DNA from: DATEDA01 sp963789885
Lineage (GTDB): Bacteria; Pseudomonadota; Gammaproteobacteria; Burkholderiales; SG8-39
Reading direction: 5' to 3'
Length of the DNA stretch: 64,000 nucleotides
Assembly: GCA_963789885.1 (NCBI GenBank)
Contig: CAWBNB010000021.1
Span: forward strand, 248,001 to 312,000
The stretch's first letter is position 1, and each line of letters starts with the position of its first letter. The notes under the pieces were generated by a model. It had not been told where the DNA came from. It searched no databases and worked only from the letters and a program-made list of their open reading frames with translations. Below, piece by piece: positions 41,625-50,039 of the stretch. The position numbers and the translations under genes are program-made.

Positions 41625-42470
41625 GTGAAACTCACCCAGGAGCAGCTCCAGCAGTTCGACCGCGACGGCTATCTCTTCTTCCCGAGCCTCTTCTCCGAGC
41701 GCGAAGTCAAGGCCCTGACCGACGAGGTGCCGGCGCTCTTCGCGCAGCGTCGCCCCGAAAACGTCCGCGAGAAGGACAGCGACGCCGTGCGCACGAACTT
41801 CGCCGCGCACATGTACAACCGCGTGTACGCCCGCCTCGGCCGCCACCCGCGGATGGTCGAGCCGGTGAAGCAGGTCTTCGGCGAGGACGTGTACATGCAC
41901 CAGTTCAAGATCAACGGCAAGGTCGCGTTCGACGGCGACCTGTGGCAATGGCACCAGGACTACGGGACCTGGCAGGCGGACGACCAGATGCCCGCGGCGC
42001 GCGCGATGAACATCGCGATCTTCCTGAACGAGGTCAACGAGTTCAACGGCCCGCTGATGTTCATTCCGGGCAGCCACAAGCTGGGCGTCGTCGAAGCCGA
42101 GCACGACACGAGCACGACGAGCTATCCGCTGTGGACGGTCAACCACGACACCATCCGGAAGCTGGTCGAAAGCGGCGGCCTGGTCGCGCCGAAGGGGCCG
42201 GCCGGATCGATGATCATGTTCCACGGCTGCCTGGTGCACGGCTCCACGGCGAACCTCTCGCCCTGGGACCGCTGGAACGTGTACCTGAGCCTGTGCGCCG
42301 TTTCCAACCACATTCGGCGCTTCAAGCGGCCGGCCTACATCGCGCATCGCGACTTCACGCCGATCACCTGTCTCCCCGACGACTGTCTGCTGCGCGACTA
42401 TGATGTCGAGTTGCCGTGGAAAGACGGCACGCCCGAGGAAGCGCTGAAGCCGATGCCGCTCGCAGCGTAG
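41625..42470 (+). CDS. Phytanoyl-CoA dioxygenase-family Fe(II)/2-oxoglutarate oxygenase
   Basis: Non-haem iron hydroxylase of 281 residues. The facial triad is His110 and Asp112 (WQWHQDYG) with a distal His205 in LVHGSTANLSPWDRW; Arg216 is the likely 2-oxoglutarate anchor. The GTG start has GGAGG 10-15 nt upstream. Its family contains phytanoyl-CoA, ectoine and small amino-acid hydroxylases; the substrate here is unknown. It lies between the GntR regulator and the dehydrogenase-like gene and probably performs the first oxidative step on a small metabolite. Confidence 0.88.
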   Translation: MKLTQEQLQQFDRDGYLFFPSLFSEREVKALTDEVPALFAQRRPENVREKDSDAVRTNFAAHMYNRVYARLGRHPRMVEPVKQVFGEDVYMHQFKINGKVAFDGDLWQWHQDYGTWQADDQMPAARAMNIAIFLNEVNEFNGPLMFIPGSHKLGVVEAEHDTSTTSYPLWTVNHDTIRKLVESGGLVAPKGPAGSMIMFHGCLVHGSTANLSPWDRWNVYLSLCAVSNHIRRFKRPAYIAHRDFTPITCLPDDCLLRDYDVELPWKDGTPEEALKPMPLAA

Positions 42471-42500
42471 CGCCCCGACGCCCGACCCGGAGATAACGCG

Positions 42501-43859
42501 ATGAACCTGTATGCGAAGCTCACCGAGCGTGCCGCGGAGGGGCGGCCGCTCCGCGTAGGACTGATCGGCGCAGGCAAGTTCGGCGCGATGTACCTTGCGC
42601 AAATCCCGAAGACCCCGGGTGTGCATCTCGCCGGCATCGCCGACCTCTCGCCGGCGAGCGCGCGGACGAACCTCGAGCGCGTGGGCTGGAAGCCCGAGCG
42701 GCACGCCGCGCCTTCGCTCGACGCCGCGTTGGCACGCGGTCTCACGTACGTGGGCGACGACTGGGAGGCGCTCGTCGCGCACCCGTCGATCGATATCGTC
42801 GTGGAGGCCACGGGGAACCCGATCGCGGCGGTGACGCACGCCCTGGCGGCGTTCAAGCACGGCAAGCACGTCGTGATGGTCACGGTCGAGGCAGATGCGT
42901 TCTGCGGGCCGCTGCTCGCCCGGAAGGCGCAGCAAGCGGGCGTCGTCTACAGCCTCGCGTACGGCGACCAGCCGGCGCTCATCTGCGATCTCGTGGACTG
43001 GGCGCGTGCCGCCGGCTTCAGTGTCGTCGCCGCGGGACGCGGCCACAAGTGGCTCGCGCACTATGCGCAGTCGACACCCGAGACGGTCTGGGGGTACTAC
43101 GGGCTCACGCCCGAGCAGGCGCGCGTCGGCGGCCTGAATCCGAAGATGTTCAATTCGTTCCTCGACGGCTCGAAACCGGCCATCGAGAGCACCGCGGTTT
43201 GCAATGCGACCGGGCTGACGCCGGCCCCCTGGGGGCTCGAGTTTCCGCCGTCGAGCATCGATGACCTGCCGGCGGTGATGCGGCCGCGCGAGGAAGGCGG
43301 CCGCCTCCATCACAAGGGCCAGGTGGAGGTGGTGTCCTCGCTCGAGCCCGACGGCCGCGTGATTCCCTACGACATTCGCTTCGGCGTCTGGGTCGTGTTC
43401 GAAGGCGACACCGACTACATCCGCCGGTGCTTCATGGAGTACGGCGTGAAAACCGACCCGACCGGACGCTACGCCTGCCTCTACAAGCGCTGGCACCTGA
43501 TCGGCCTGGAGGTCGGGATCTCGGTCGCGTCCGTCGGTTTGCGGCGGGAGCCGACCGGCTGCGCGACCGGTTTTCGCGCCGACGTCGTCGCCACCGCGAA
43601 GCGGGACCTGAAACCCGGCGAGCGGCTGGACGGGGAGGGCGGCTATACGGTCTTCGGCAAACTCGTCCCGGCAGAGGAGTCGCTGCGGCTCGGGGGCCTG
43701 CCGCTCGGCCTCGCGCACGACGTCAAACTCGTGAACGCCGTGGCGGCCGGCGCGCCGGTCCGCTGGAGCGACGTGCAGATCGACGCCGGCGCCGACGCCG
43801 TTCGGGTGCGGCGCGAGATGGAGCGCGAGTTCGCTGCGCCGCAGAGGGCGGCTGCGTAG
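42501..43859 (+). CDS. Homoserine dehydrogenase-like NAD(P)-binding oxidoreductase with SAF domain
   Basis: A 452-residue protein. The N-terminal Rossmann domain starts VGLIGAGKFGAMYLAQI. It is followed by DIVVEATGNPIAAVTHAL and HVVMVTVEADAFCGPLLARKA, the pattern of homoserine dehydrogenase/Gfo-Idh relatives. The C-terminus (about 380-440; KRDLKPGERLDGEGGYTVFGKLV) is a SAF fold, as in sialic acid synthase and altronate dehydratase. GGAG precedes the ATG. The domain pair occurs in sugar-acid and polyol catabolic enzymes, but the reaction here is not known. It is coupled in order with GntR and the dioxygenase. Confidence 0.8.
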   Translation: MNLYAKLTERAAEGRPLRVGLIGAGKFGAMYLAQIPKTPGVHLAGIADLSPASARTNLERVGWKPERHAAPSLDAALARGLTYVGDDWEALVAHPSIDIVVEATGNPIAAVTHALAAFKHGKHVVMVTVEADAFCGPLLARKAQQAGVVYSLAYGDQPALICDLVDWARAAGFSVVAAGRGHKWLAHYAQSTPETVWGYYGLTPEQARVGGLNPKMFNSFLDGSKPAIESTAVCNATGLTPAPWGLEFPPSSIDDLPAVMRPREEGGRLHHKGQVEVVSSLEPDGRVIPYDIRFGVWVVFEGDTDYIRRCFMEYGVKTDPTGRYACLYKRWHLIGLEVGISVASVGLRREPTGCATGFRADVVATAKRDLKPGERLDGEGGYTVFGKLVPAEESLRLGGLPLGLAHDVKLVNAVAAGAPVRWSDVQIDAGADAVRVRREMEREFAAPQRAAA

Positions 43860-43939
43860 TCGGCCCGGGGAGGGGTAGACTTCGCGCCGCGGCGGCGGTG
43901 CACGGGTATCGGCCGCCCGCACGAGGGCGACGAAGTTCG

Positions 43940-44581
43940 ATGAAGGACCTTCCCGCGGCGGTGCTGACGGCGACGATCTGGGCGTACTGGCTGTGCGTCG
44001 GGGTCATGATCGTTCGCGTCCGGCGCCAGACGCGAAAGCAGCCGGGCGTAGTTCCGCGGCAGGGGCTCGAGCAACTCATGTGGCTCGTCTGGGTGCCGCT
44101 CGTCGCCGCATGGCTCGCCCTGCCGTACCTTGCCGCGACCCGCGGCGCCGCACCCTGGACGGTCCCTGATTTCGCACGCGAACCGTCCTGGACTGCGCTC
44201 AGATGGGTGGCCGTTGTAATCGCCGTCGTCTGCCTCGCCCTGTCGATCGAGTGCTGGGTGCGCATGGGATCGCGCTGGCGGATGGCGGTCGTCCCGGGCG
44301 AGCGAACCGAGCTCGTGACCGGCGGCCTGTACGCCCGGGTGCGGCACCCGATCTACGCGCTCAGCATGAGCCTGATGGCGTGCTCCGCCGTCATCGTTGC
44401 GACGCCGCCGATGCTCGCAGTCGCGGCGATACACGTCTGCCTGATGTTGATGAAGGCACGGAACGAGGAGGCATTCCTGCACGGCGTTCACGGCGAGGTC
44501 TACGCGCGCTACTGCGCGCGCACCGGCCGGTTCTTCCCGCGCTTCGCCCGCCGCGCGGCGAACGCCGGGCGGGAGGGATGA
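43940..44581 (+). CDS. Isoprenylcysteine carboxyl methyltransferase-like membrane protein
   Basis: A 213-residue integral membrane protein of the ICMT/PEMT family, with four to five hydrophobic segments. The C-terminal SAM-binding signature GGLYARVRHPIYALSM is clear, as is the later E-E-A-F...Y-A-R-Y...TGRFFPRF pattern. Bacterial members methylate lipids or small hydrophobic acids; the substrate here is unknown. The start was set at the ATG after GCGACGAAGTTCG; the frame upstream is antisense shadow. It overlaps the following hydrolase gene by ATGA, which ties it to the acyl cluster downstream. Confidence 0.82.
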   Translation: MKDLPAAVLTATIWAYWLCVGVMIVRVRRQTRKQPGVVPRQGLEQLMWLVWVPLVAAWLALPYLAATRGAAPWTVPDFAREPSWTALRWVAVVIAVVCLALSIECWVRMGSRWRMAVVPGERTELVTGGLYARVRHPIYALSMSLMACSAVIVATPPMLAVAAIHVCLMLMKARNEEAFLHGVHGEVYARYCARTGRFFPRFARRAANAGREG

Positions 44582-45657
44582 TGCGCGACCCAGGGCGGTC
44601 GATGCAGATGGGGGGTGCGGTGCTCGCGGCCGCGTTCGCCTGGAGCTGCGGGCCGCCGGCGGTGGCGGCGGATCGCGATCCGGCACTTTCCACCCCCGTG
44701 ACCGCGGGCGCGCCGCTGCGCGCGCTCGCGCTCGATCCGGCCGTGGCGGAACGTGTGCTGGCGCTCGACCCGGAGCGCATCTCGGATCGCGCAGTCCGCG
44801 AGACGCTCGCACTCGCGCCGGCGCCGCGCATCATCAATCTTCAGGGCAGCGTCCCGCTCGTGACGATGCGTCCGTTTGCCGAGTTCCTCATCGGCATGGG
44901 CTATCCGGCGGAGCGCCTGCGCAACCCGCACGACGGCAGCCTGACCTATTCGAGCTACATCGATAGCCGGGCACTCGCCGGCCAGCTCGCGTGGTACTAC
45001 GAGCGGGAGGGCATGGTGCCGATGCTGATCGGCCACAGCCAGGGCGGGATGCTGGCGATCAAGGTCTTGCAGGACCTTTCCGGCGCCTCCGGCGACCGCA
45101 TCGCGGTGTGGAACCCGCTCGCGGACGAGCCCGAGCCCCGCTTCACGATCGTCGATCCGCTGACCGGCGCCGAGCGTCCGGTGGTCGGGCTCCGGGTGCC
45201 CTACGCCAGCGCGCTCGCGACCGGGAGCGTGATGCGCGTGCTCCTCGGCCAGTGGGGCATGGTGTCGCGGCTGCGCAGCGTGCCGGACACGGTCGAGGAG
45301 TTCACCGGCTTCTTCATCGAATGGGATCCGATCGCGGGCACCTTCGCGGGCGAGGCCGAGAGCAACCCTTACCGTCCGACCGGGACTGCCGCGGTACGCA
45401 ACGTGACGCTCCCGGCCGACTACGGGCACATCTCGCTCCCGCTCGCGGCGCACCTTGCGGCGAATCCGGCGACCCGGGCCTGGGTCAGCGGCTATTCGCC
45501 GCGCGGCGAGCGGGCCGCCCTTCCAGCCGGCGAGGATCTCGACACGCGCAACATCCTCCACGCGGCTGACATCTGGTACAGCGTCAAGAAGCACTGGTGC
45601 CTGGAGGCACAGCGCCTCATCCGGGCGAAACGGATACCGATGGTGTCGAGCCGTTGA
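44578..45657 (+). CDS. Exported alpha/beta-hydrolase-like protein, paralogue 1
   Basis: A 359-residue protein with an N-terminal signal (MQMGGAVLAAAFAWSCGPPAVAAD) and a nucleophile-elbow motif MLIGHSQGGMLAIKVLQ. Upstream lie GMGYPAERLRNPHDGSLTYSSY and LAWYYEREG. A Cys in the signal region is not in a clear lipobox. It is strongly similar to the protein at 46988-48044 across its length. It begins with ATGATG; either ATG could start. It probably acts in the periplasm as an esterase, thioesterase or acyltransferase for the acyl product of the cluster; the family is otherwise unrecognised by me. Confidence 0.75.
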   Translation: MMRDPGRSMQMGGAVLAAAFAWSCGPPAVAADRDPALSTPVTAGAPLRALALDPAVAERVLALDPERISDRAVRETLALAPAPRIINLQGSVPLVTMRPFAEFLIGMGYPAERLRNPHDGSLTYSSYIDSRALAGQLAWYYEREGMVPMLIGHSQGGMLAIKVLQDLSGASGDRIAVWNPLADEPEPRFTIVDPLTGAERPVVGLRVPYASALATGSVMRVLLGQWGMVSRLRSVPDTVEEFTGFFIEWDPIAGTFAGEAESNPYRPTGTAAVRNVTLPADYGHISLPLAAHLAANPATRAWVSGYSPRGERAALPAGEDLDTRNILHAADIWYSVKKHWCLEAQRLIRAKRIPMVSSR

Positions 45658-47000
45658 CGGCGACGGGCCATGGCGTGCGGGGCCGGCTGAATCTCTTTCA
45701 GCGGATGATGCTGCGGTGGCGCGACATGCATCCGTACAGCGCCGTGCACGTCGTGCGGATCCCCCGGCCGCTCGAAGAGGTGCCGCTCGCGGAGCGGATC
45801 GGCCGCACGCTCGAGGCGCGCGGGCTCACCGGTCTCGTGGTCGACCGCCGGCACCACCGGTTCGATTACGCGGGCGGTCCGGCCGAAGTGGCGCTCGAGG
45901 TCCTGCCGGGCGGTGCGGATCCCCTCGGTGTCGTCTGCCGCGAGATCGAGCGGCATCTCAACCTGCCGTTCCCGGACGAGCCGCGCGAGAATCCGTTCCG
46001 GTTCTTCGCGGTGACGGGCGCCGACGCGTTCCATCTCGGCCTCGCCTACGATCACTTCATCGCCGGCGGCGAATCGATCGCGCTGCTGCTCGATGCGATC
46101 GCCGAGGCGTGCGCCGGGGCGACTTGCGCCGGGGCCGGTTCGTCGGGGGCCGCGCCTGAGCTGTATCCGGGCACCTACCGCGGGCTCTTCCTGCGTCACC
46201 CGCTGGCGTCCGCCAAAGGCCTGCTCAGCCTCCCGGAGCTCGTTGCGACGTCGCGCCGCTCGTTCCGTCCGCGGTACCGGCTGGAAGACGGCGCTCACAA
46301 CGGGTTCGCCTACTTCCGCCTCGATCCCGAGCAGTTCGCCGCGCTCCGCCGCGCCGGCAAGGCGTGGGGTGTGACGATCACCGACCTCGTCCTCGCTGGT
46401 CTGCTGCAGGCGCTGTCGCCGCTCGCCGCCGATCGGCGTTCGGGCCGGCGCCGGCGGGAGCTCGCGGTGGCGTCGATCGTCAACGCGCGCGAGGACTTCG
46501 GCACCGAGCCGAGGCGGGTGTTCGGCCAGTTCCTCGCTTCGTTCAGCGTCGCCCATCCGGTGCCGGAGGGCATCGGCCTGCGGGAGCTGGCGCTGGATGT
46601 GCACGCCTGGACGGCGCGGATCAAGCGCGACAAGCTCTATCTGCAGACGATCATGGCGCTCGGCCTGTCCGGCCTGATGTGGCCGTTCCTGTCCGGTCCG
46701 CGGCGCGAGGGCTTGTACGCCAAGTATTATCCGGTGTGGGGCGGCGTGACGCCCCTCAACGTGGACGCCCTGTGGGGCAAGAGCGGACGGAACGGCGTGC
46801 AATCCTGGGAGTACTTCCGGGCGGTTCCCACGGGGCCGCTCTGTCCGCTCGTGTTCGCGGTGACCACCGCGCGGGACACGATGCACGTCGGGGTGTCGTA
46901 CCGGACGGCCGCCTTCTCGCGGACGACGGTGGACGATGTGACGGCGGCGTTCCGCCGCTGCATCGACAGCCTGAAGGAAGCCGACGCTTGCGCTTCCTGA
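45654..47000 (+). CDS. Condensation-domain-like acyltransferase
   Basis: A 448-residue protein resembling the condensation/PapA/WS-DGAT acyltransferase fold. The catalytic HHxxxDG site is degenerate: LAYDHFIAGGESIALLLDAI retains the His but has Gly for the Asp. Later features are VTITDLVLAGLLQAL, an RREDFG-like ASIVNAREDFGTEPRRVFG segment (DFGWG-equivalent region) and a C-terminal VGVSYRTAAFSRTTVDDV. The start is uncertain: a TTG overlapping the upstream stop (45654) is chosen, with GTG 45675 as alternative. It lies between two paralogous exported hydrolases and may join the ACP-borne chain to an alcohol or amine. Confidence 0.68.
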   Translation: MTATGHGVRGRLNLFQRMMLRWRDMHPYSAVHVVRIPRPLEEVPLAERIGRTLEARGLTGLVVDRRHHRFDYAGGPAEVALEVLPGGADPLGVVCREIERHLNLPFPDEPRENPFRFFAVTGADAFHLGLAYDHFIAGGESIALLLDAIAEACAGATCAGAGSSGAAPELYPGTYRGLFLRHPLASAKGLLSLPELVATSRRSFRPRYRLEDGAHNGFAYFRLDPEQFAALRRAGKAWGVTITDLVLAGLLQALSPLAADRRSGRRRRELAVASIVNAREDFGTEPRRVFGQFLASFSVAHPVPEGIGLRELALDVHAWTARIKRDKLYLQTIMALGLSGLMWPFLSGPRREGLYAKYYPVWGGVTPLNVDALWGKSGRNGVQSWEYFRAVPTGPLCPLVFAVTTARDTMHVGVSYRTAAFSRTTVDDVTAAFRRCIDSLKEADACAS

Positions 47001-48044
47001 GCACCGTTCTCGGCGATCCTGCTCGCTGTTCGGCGCTGGCCGGCTGCGCGACGCCGCCGGCCGGCGGCCCGGCCGCGATCTCGCAGCGCGAGCTCGAGCA
47101 GTACGCCGCCCTGCGGTCGACCGCGGTGGATCCGGCGATCGCGCAGCGGATTCTCGCGCTCGATCCGGACCGGGTCACCGACGCGGACGTGCGCACGGTC
47201 GCTCGCCGCCGGCCCGACGCCACGGATCATCAGCGTGCACGGCGGCATCTATCCCGTCCATCTCGTGATGGAGTCGTTCGCGCGCTTCCTCGTCGGCATG
47301 GGCTATCCGGAAGCGAAGATCCGCCATCCGGGCGACGGCCGGCTGTCGCACAGCCCGTACGAATCGAGCGCGCGGATCGCCGGCACGCTCGCGTGGTACT
47401 ACGAGCACGAGGCGATGATGCCGATGATAATCGGCCACAGCCAGGGCGGGATCCAGGCGGTGAAGGTGCTGTACGAGCTCGACGGCGCGTTCGACGACCG
47501 CGTCCAGGTCTGGAACCCGGTGACCGATTCGCCGGAGGACCGGGTCACGATCATCGATCCGTTCACCGCGCGGCCCCGCCCGGTCCTCGGCCTGCGCGTG
47601 GGTTACGTGTCGGTCGTGGGTGCCGGCGGCGCCGCGCTGCTTCTCCCCAACCAATGGTCGATGGCAGGCCGGCTGCGCGTGATTCCGGACACGGTCGAGG
47701 AGTTCACCGGCTACTCGCTCGGCCTCGACATGATCGCCTGGGATTTCTCGAGCTCCGCGTCGGACTTCAGGGCGAACGGGAAGGCGAGCGTGCGCAACGT
47801 CCGGCTGCCCGCGGACTACTCCCACGTCACCGTCGCTGCGACCTCTGATCTCGCCCGCAGTCCGGCGATGCGCGAATGGCTCAACGACTACCGCCCGGGC
47901 CAGGTGAACGGCGTGCCGGTCGCGGAAGGTCCGACCGACAATGCGCTGTGGGCGGCGGACGTCTGGTTCAACATCAAGCACCACTGGGCGATCGAAGCCC
48001 AGAAGGTGATCCGCGCGCAGCGCGCGCTGGCCGGCAGGCACTAG
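46988..48044 (+). CDS. Exported alpha/beta-hydrolase-like lipoprotein, paralogue 2, frameshifted
   Basis: Paralogue of the 44578 gene; shared motifs are LDPDRVTDADVR, FLVGMGYPEAKIRHPGDG, LAWYYEHEAMMPMIIGHSQGG and IPDTVEEFTGY. An extra base near 47200 shifts the frame before SVHGGIYPVHL. The N-terminus as read (RFLSTVLGDPARCSALAGC) becomes a standard lipoprotein signal (ILLAVSALAGC) if one inserted base near 47014 and one lost base near 47028 are assumed. Frame-corrected length is about 351 residues. The TTG start overlaps the acyltransferase end by 13 nt. Likely tethered to a membrane in the periplasm. Confidence 0.72.
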
Positions 48045-48057
48045 CGGCGGGGAGACG

Positions 48058-48813
48058 ATGTCCGCACCGCTCGCCGGGAAGGTCGCTCTCGTCACCGGCG
48101 CCGCGCGCGGCATCGGGCGCGCGACCGCACTCAAGCTCGCCGCCGGCGGCTGCGACGTCGCGGCCAACTACTACAACAGCCATGACGAGGCCGAGGCGCT
48201 CTGCACGGAGATCCGCGCGCTCGGGCGCCGGGCCGTTCCCATCAAGGCGAGCGTCGGCATTCCCGACAGCGTCGACGAGCTCTTCGGCGAACTGCGGCGG
48301 CACTTCGACCGTCTCGACATCATCGTCAGCAACGCCGCGAGCGGCGTGCTGCGTCCGGCGACCGAGATGGCGCTCAAGCACTGGCGCTGGTGCATGGAGA
48401 CCAATGCGCTCGCGCTCAACCTGCTCGCGCAGCGCGCACTGCCGCTCATGCCGCAGGGCGGGCGGATCATCGCGATGTCGAGCCTCGGCGCGCAGCGCGC
48501 GATGCCGGGCTACGGCTTCATCGGCGCGTCGAAAGCGGCGCTCGAATCGCTGGTGCGTACGCTCGCGCAGGAGCTCGGACCGCGCGGGATCCGGGTGAAC
48601 GCGGTGAGCGCGGGGGTGGTCGACACCGACGCCCTGCAGTACTTTCCCAATCGCGAGGAGCTGCTCGCGTCGTTCGCGCACCGTACGCCCGCCGGACCGA
48701 CGCTGACGCCCGCGGACGTGGCCGGCGCGGTGTACCTGCTCTGCCTGCCGGAAGCCGCGATGATCAACGGCCATACGCTGTTCGTCGACGGCGGGTTCGC
48801 CATCTCCGGATGA
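48058..48813 (+). CDS. Enoyl-ACP reductase-like SDR (FabL type)
   Basis: Short-chain dehydrogenase of 251 residues. The Rossmann motif is VTGAARGIGRA and the catalytic Tyr/Lys lie in GYGFIGASKAALESL. Several stretches match Bacillus FabL closely: SNAASGVLRPATEM, the HWRW segment, SAGVVDTDALQYFPNREELL and HRTPAGPT. It is therefore better read as an NADPH enoyl-ACP reductase (ER) than a ketoreductase. With the adjacent FabG-like gene it supplies both reductive steps of a type II elongation cycle. GGGGAG precedes the ATG. Confidence 0.85.
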   Translation: MSAPLAGKVALVTGAARGIGRATALKLAAGGCDVAANYYNSHDEAEALCTEIRALGRRAVPIKASVGIPDSVDELFGELRRHFDRLDIIVSNAASGVLRPATEMALKHWRWCMETNALALNLLAQRALPLMPQGGRIIAMSSLGAQRAMPGYGFIGASKAALESLVRTLAQELGPRGIRVNAVSAGVVDTDALQYFPNREELLASFAHRTPAGPTLTPADVAGAVYLLCLPEAAMINGHTLFVDGGFAISG

Positions 48814-48821
48814 GGTGACAG

Positions 48822-49580
48822 TTGAGCGGCGAGTCGGGACTCTCGGGCAAGGTGGCGATCGTGACCGGCGGCAGCCGCGGGATCGGGCGCGCGATCGTCG
48901 AACGCCTCGCCGAGGACGGCGCGGAGGTCGTGTTCTTCTATCGCAGCAATGCCGCCGCTGCGGCCGAGGTGGTCGAAGCCGGACGTGCCGCCGGCCGGAA
49001 GATCGCCGCCGAGCAGGTCGACGTCACCGACGCGCTGGCGTGTGCGGCGGCGGTCGAACGCACGGTCGAGCGCTGCGGCACGATCGACGTGCTGGTGAAC
49101 AACGCGGGGGTGATCCGTGATAACCTCCTCGCCCTGCTCGAGGTCGAGGACGTGAAGGCGGTGCTCGACACCAACGTCGGCGGCGTGTTCAACGTGACGC
49201 GCGCGGTCGTGCCCCACATGATCGCCCGGCGTGCCGGGAAGATCGTCAACGTGAGCTCGGTGTCCGGCGAGAAGGGCGGGCGCGGCCAGACCAATTACGC
49301 CGCGAGCAAGGGCGCGGTCAACGCGCTGACCCGGGCGCTGGCGGTGGAGCTCGCGCCGCGCCGGATCAACGTGAACTGCGTGGCGCCGGGCGTGATCGAG
49401 ACCGAGATGTCGCAGGACATCCGCGACCGCGCCGGCGACGAGGTGAAGGCGCGCATCCTGCTGCGGCGGTTCGGCAGCCCGCGCGACGTGGCGAACGCCG
49501 TGTGGTTCCTCGCCTCGAAACACGCCGACTACATCACCGGCCAGGTGCTGCACGTCGACGGCGGTTTCAAGATGGAGTGA
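48822..49580 (+). CDS. 3-oxoacyl-ACP reductase (FabG-like SDR)
   Basis: NADPH ketoreductase of 252 residues. Motifs are VTGGSRGIGRAI, VNNAGVIRDNLL (FabG-typical), SSVSGEKGGRGQTNYAASKGAV with catalytic Ser-Tyr-Lys, and NCVAPGVIETEM. The start is TTG at 48822, supported by GAGGTGA immediately upstream. It sits between the FabL-like ER and the ACP and would reduce 3-ketoacyl-ACP made by the KS/KS-like pair of this cluster. Confidence 0.92.
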   Translation: MSGESGLSGKVAIVTGGSRGIGRAIVERLAEDGAEVVFFYRSNAAAAAEVVEAGRAAGRKIAAEQVDVTDALACAAAVERTVERCGTIDVLVNNAGVIRDNLLALLEVEDVKAVLDTNVGGVFNVTRAVVPHMIARRAGKIVNVSSVSGEKGGRGQTNYAASKGAVNALTRALAVELAPRRINVNCVAPGVIETEMSQDIRDRAGDEVKARILLRRFGSPRDVANAVWFLASKHADYITGQVLHVDGGFKME

Positions 49581-49585
49581 CAGGG

Positions 49586-50017
49586 ATGGCGCAAAAAGAG
49601 ATCAGCAAGGAAGAGATCGTCGCGGTCTACCCGAAGGTCGCCCAGATCATCGCCGACGCGCTCGGCGTCGACGCCGGCGAGGTCAAGCTCGACGTGCCGC
49701 TGATCGAGGGGCTCGACGCGGAGTCGATCGACTTCCTCGACCTCGTCTTCCGGCTCGAGCGGGCGTTCGGGGTCAAGATCCCGCGCGGCAAGATCGTCGA
49801 GGACGCGCGCGGCGACCTGCCCGAGTCGGACTTCGAGCAGAAGGGGATCGTCTCCGAAGCGGGGCTCAAGCGGCTCCGCGAGTTCCTGAGCGAGGTTCCC
49901 GCCGACCGGTTCCGCACGCCCCTCAAGAGCGCGGACATCCCGCGGCTCTTCACCCCCGAGACGTTCTGCAAGGTCGTCGTCCGCGCGCAGCGCGCAGCGC
50001 AGGGCGCGGCGGGCTGA
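49586..50017 (+). CDS. Acyl carrier protein with C-terminal extension
   Basis: A 143-residue acyl carrier protein. The phosphopantetheine-attachment Ser47 lies in EGLDAESIDFLDLVFRLE, in the DSxxxxxL-type context with Glu-Ser instead of Asp-Ser. Residues 1-80 form the ACP four-helix region. The remaining 60 (SEAGLKRLREFLSEV...FCKVVVRAQRAAQ) are an extra segment not found in housekeeping ACP (about 78 residues). ACPs of this long type occur in dedicated lipid or aryl-polyene-like systems. It is likely modified by the AcpS domain encoded at 53483. Confidence 0.87.
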   Translation: MAQKEISKEEIVAVYPKVAQIIADALGVDAGEVKLDVPLIEGLDAESIDFLDLVFRLERAFGVKIPRGKIVEDARGDLPESDFEQKGIVSEAGLKRLREFLSEVPADRFRTPLKSADIPRLFTPETFCKVVVRAQRAAQGAAG

Positions 50018-50039
50018 AAGGCCTTCAGGCAGCGAGCGG

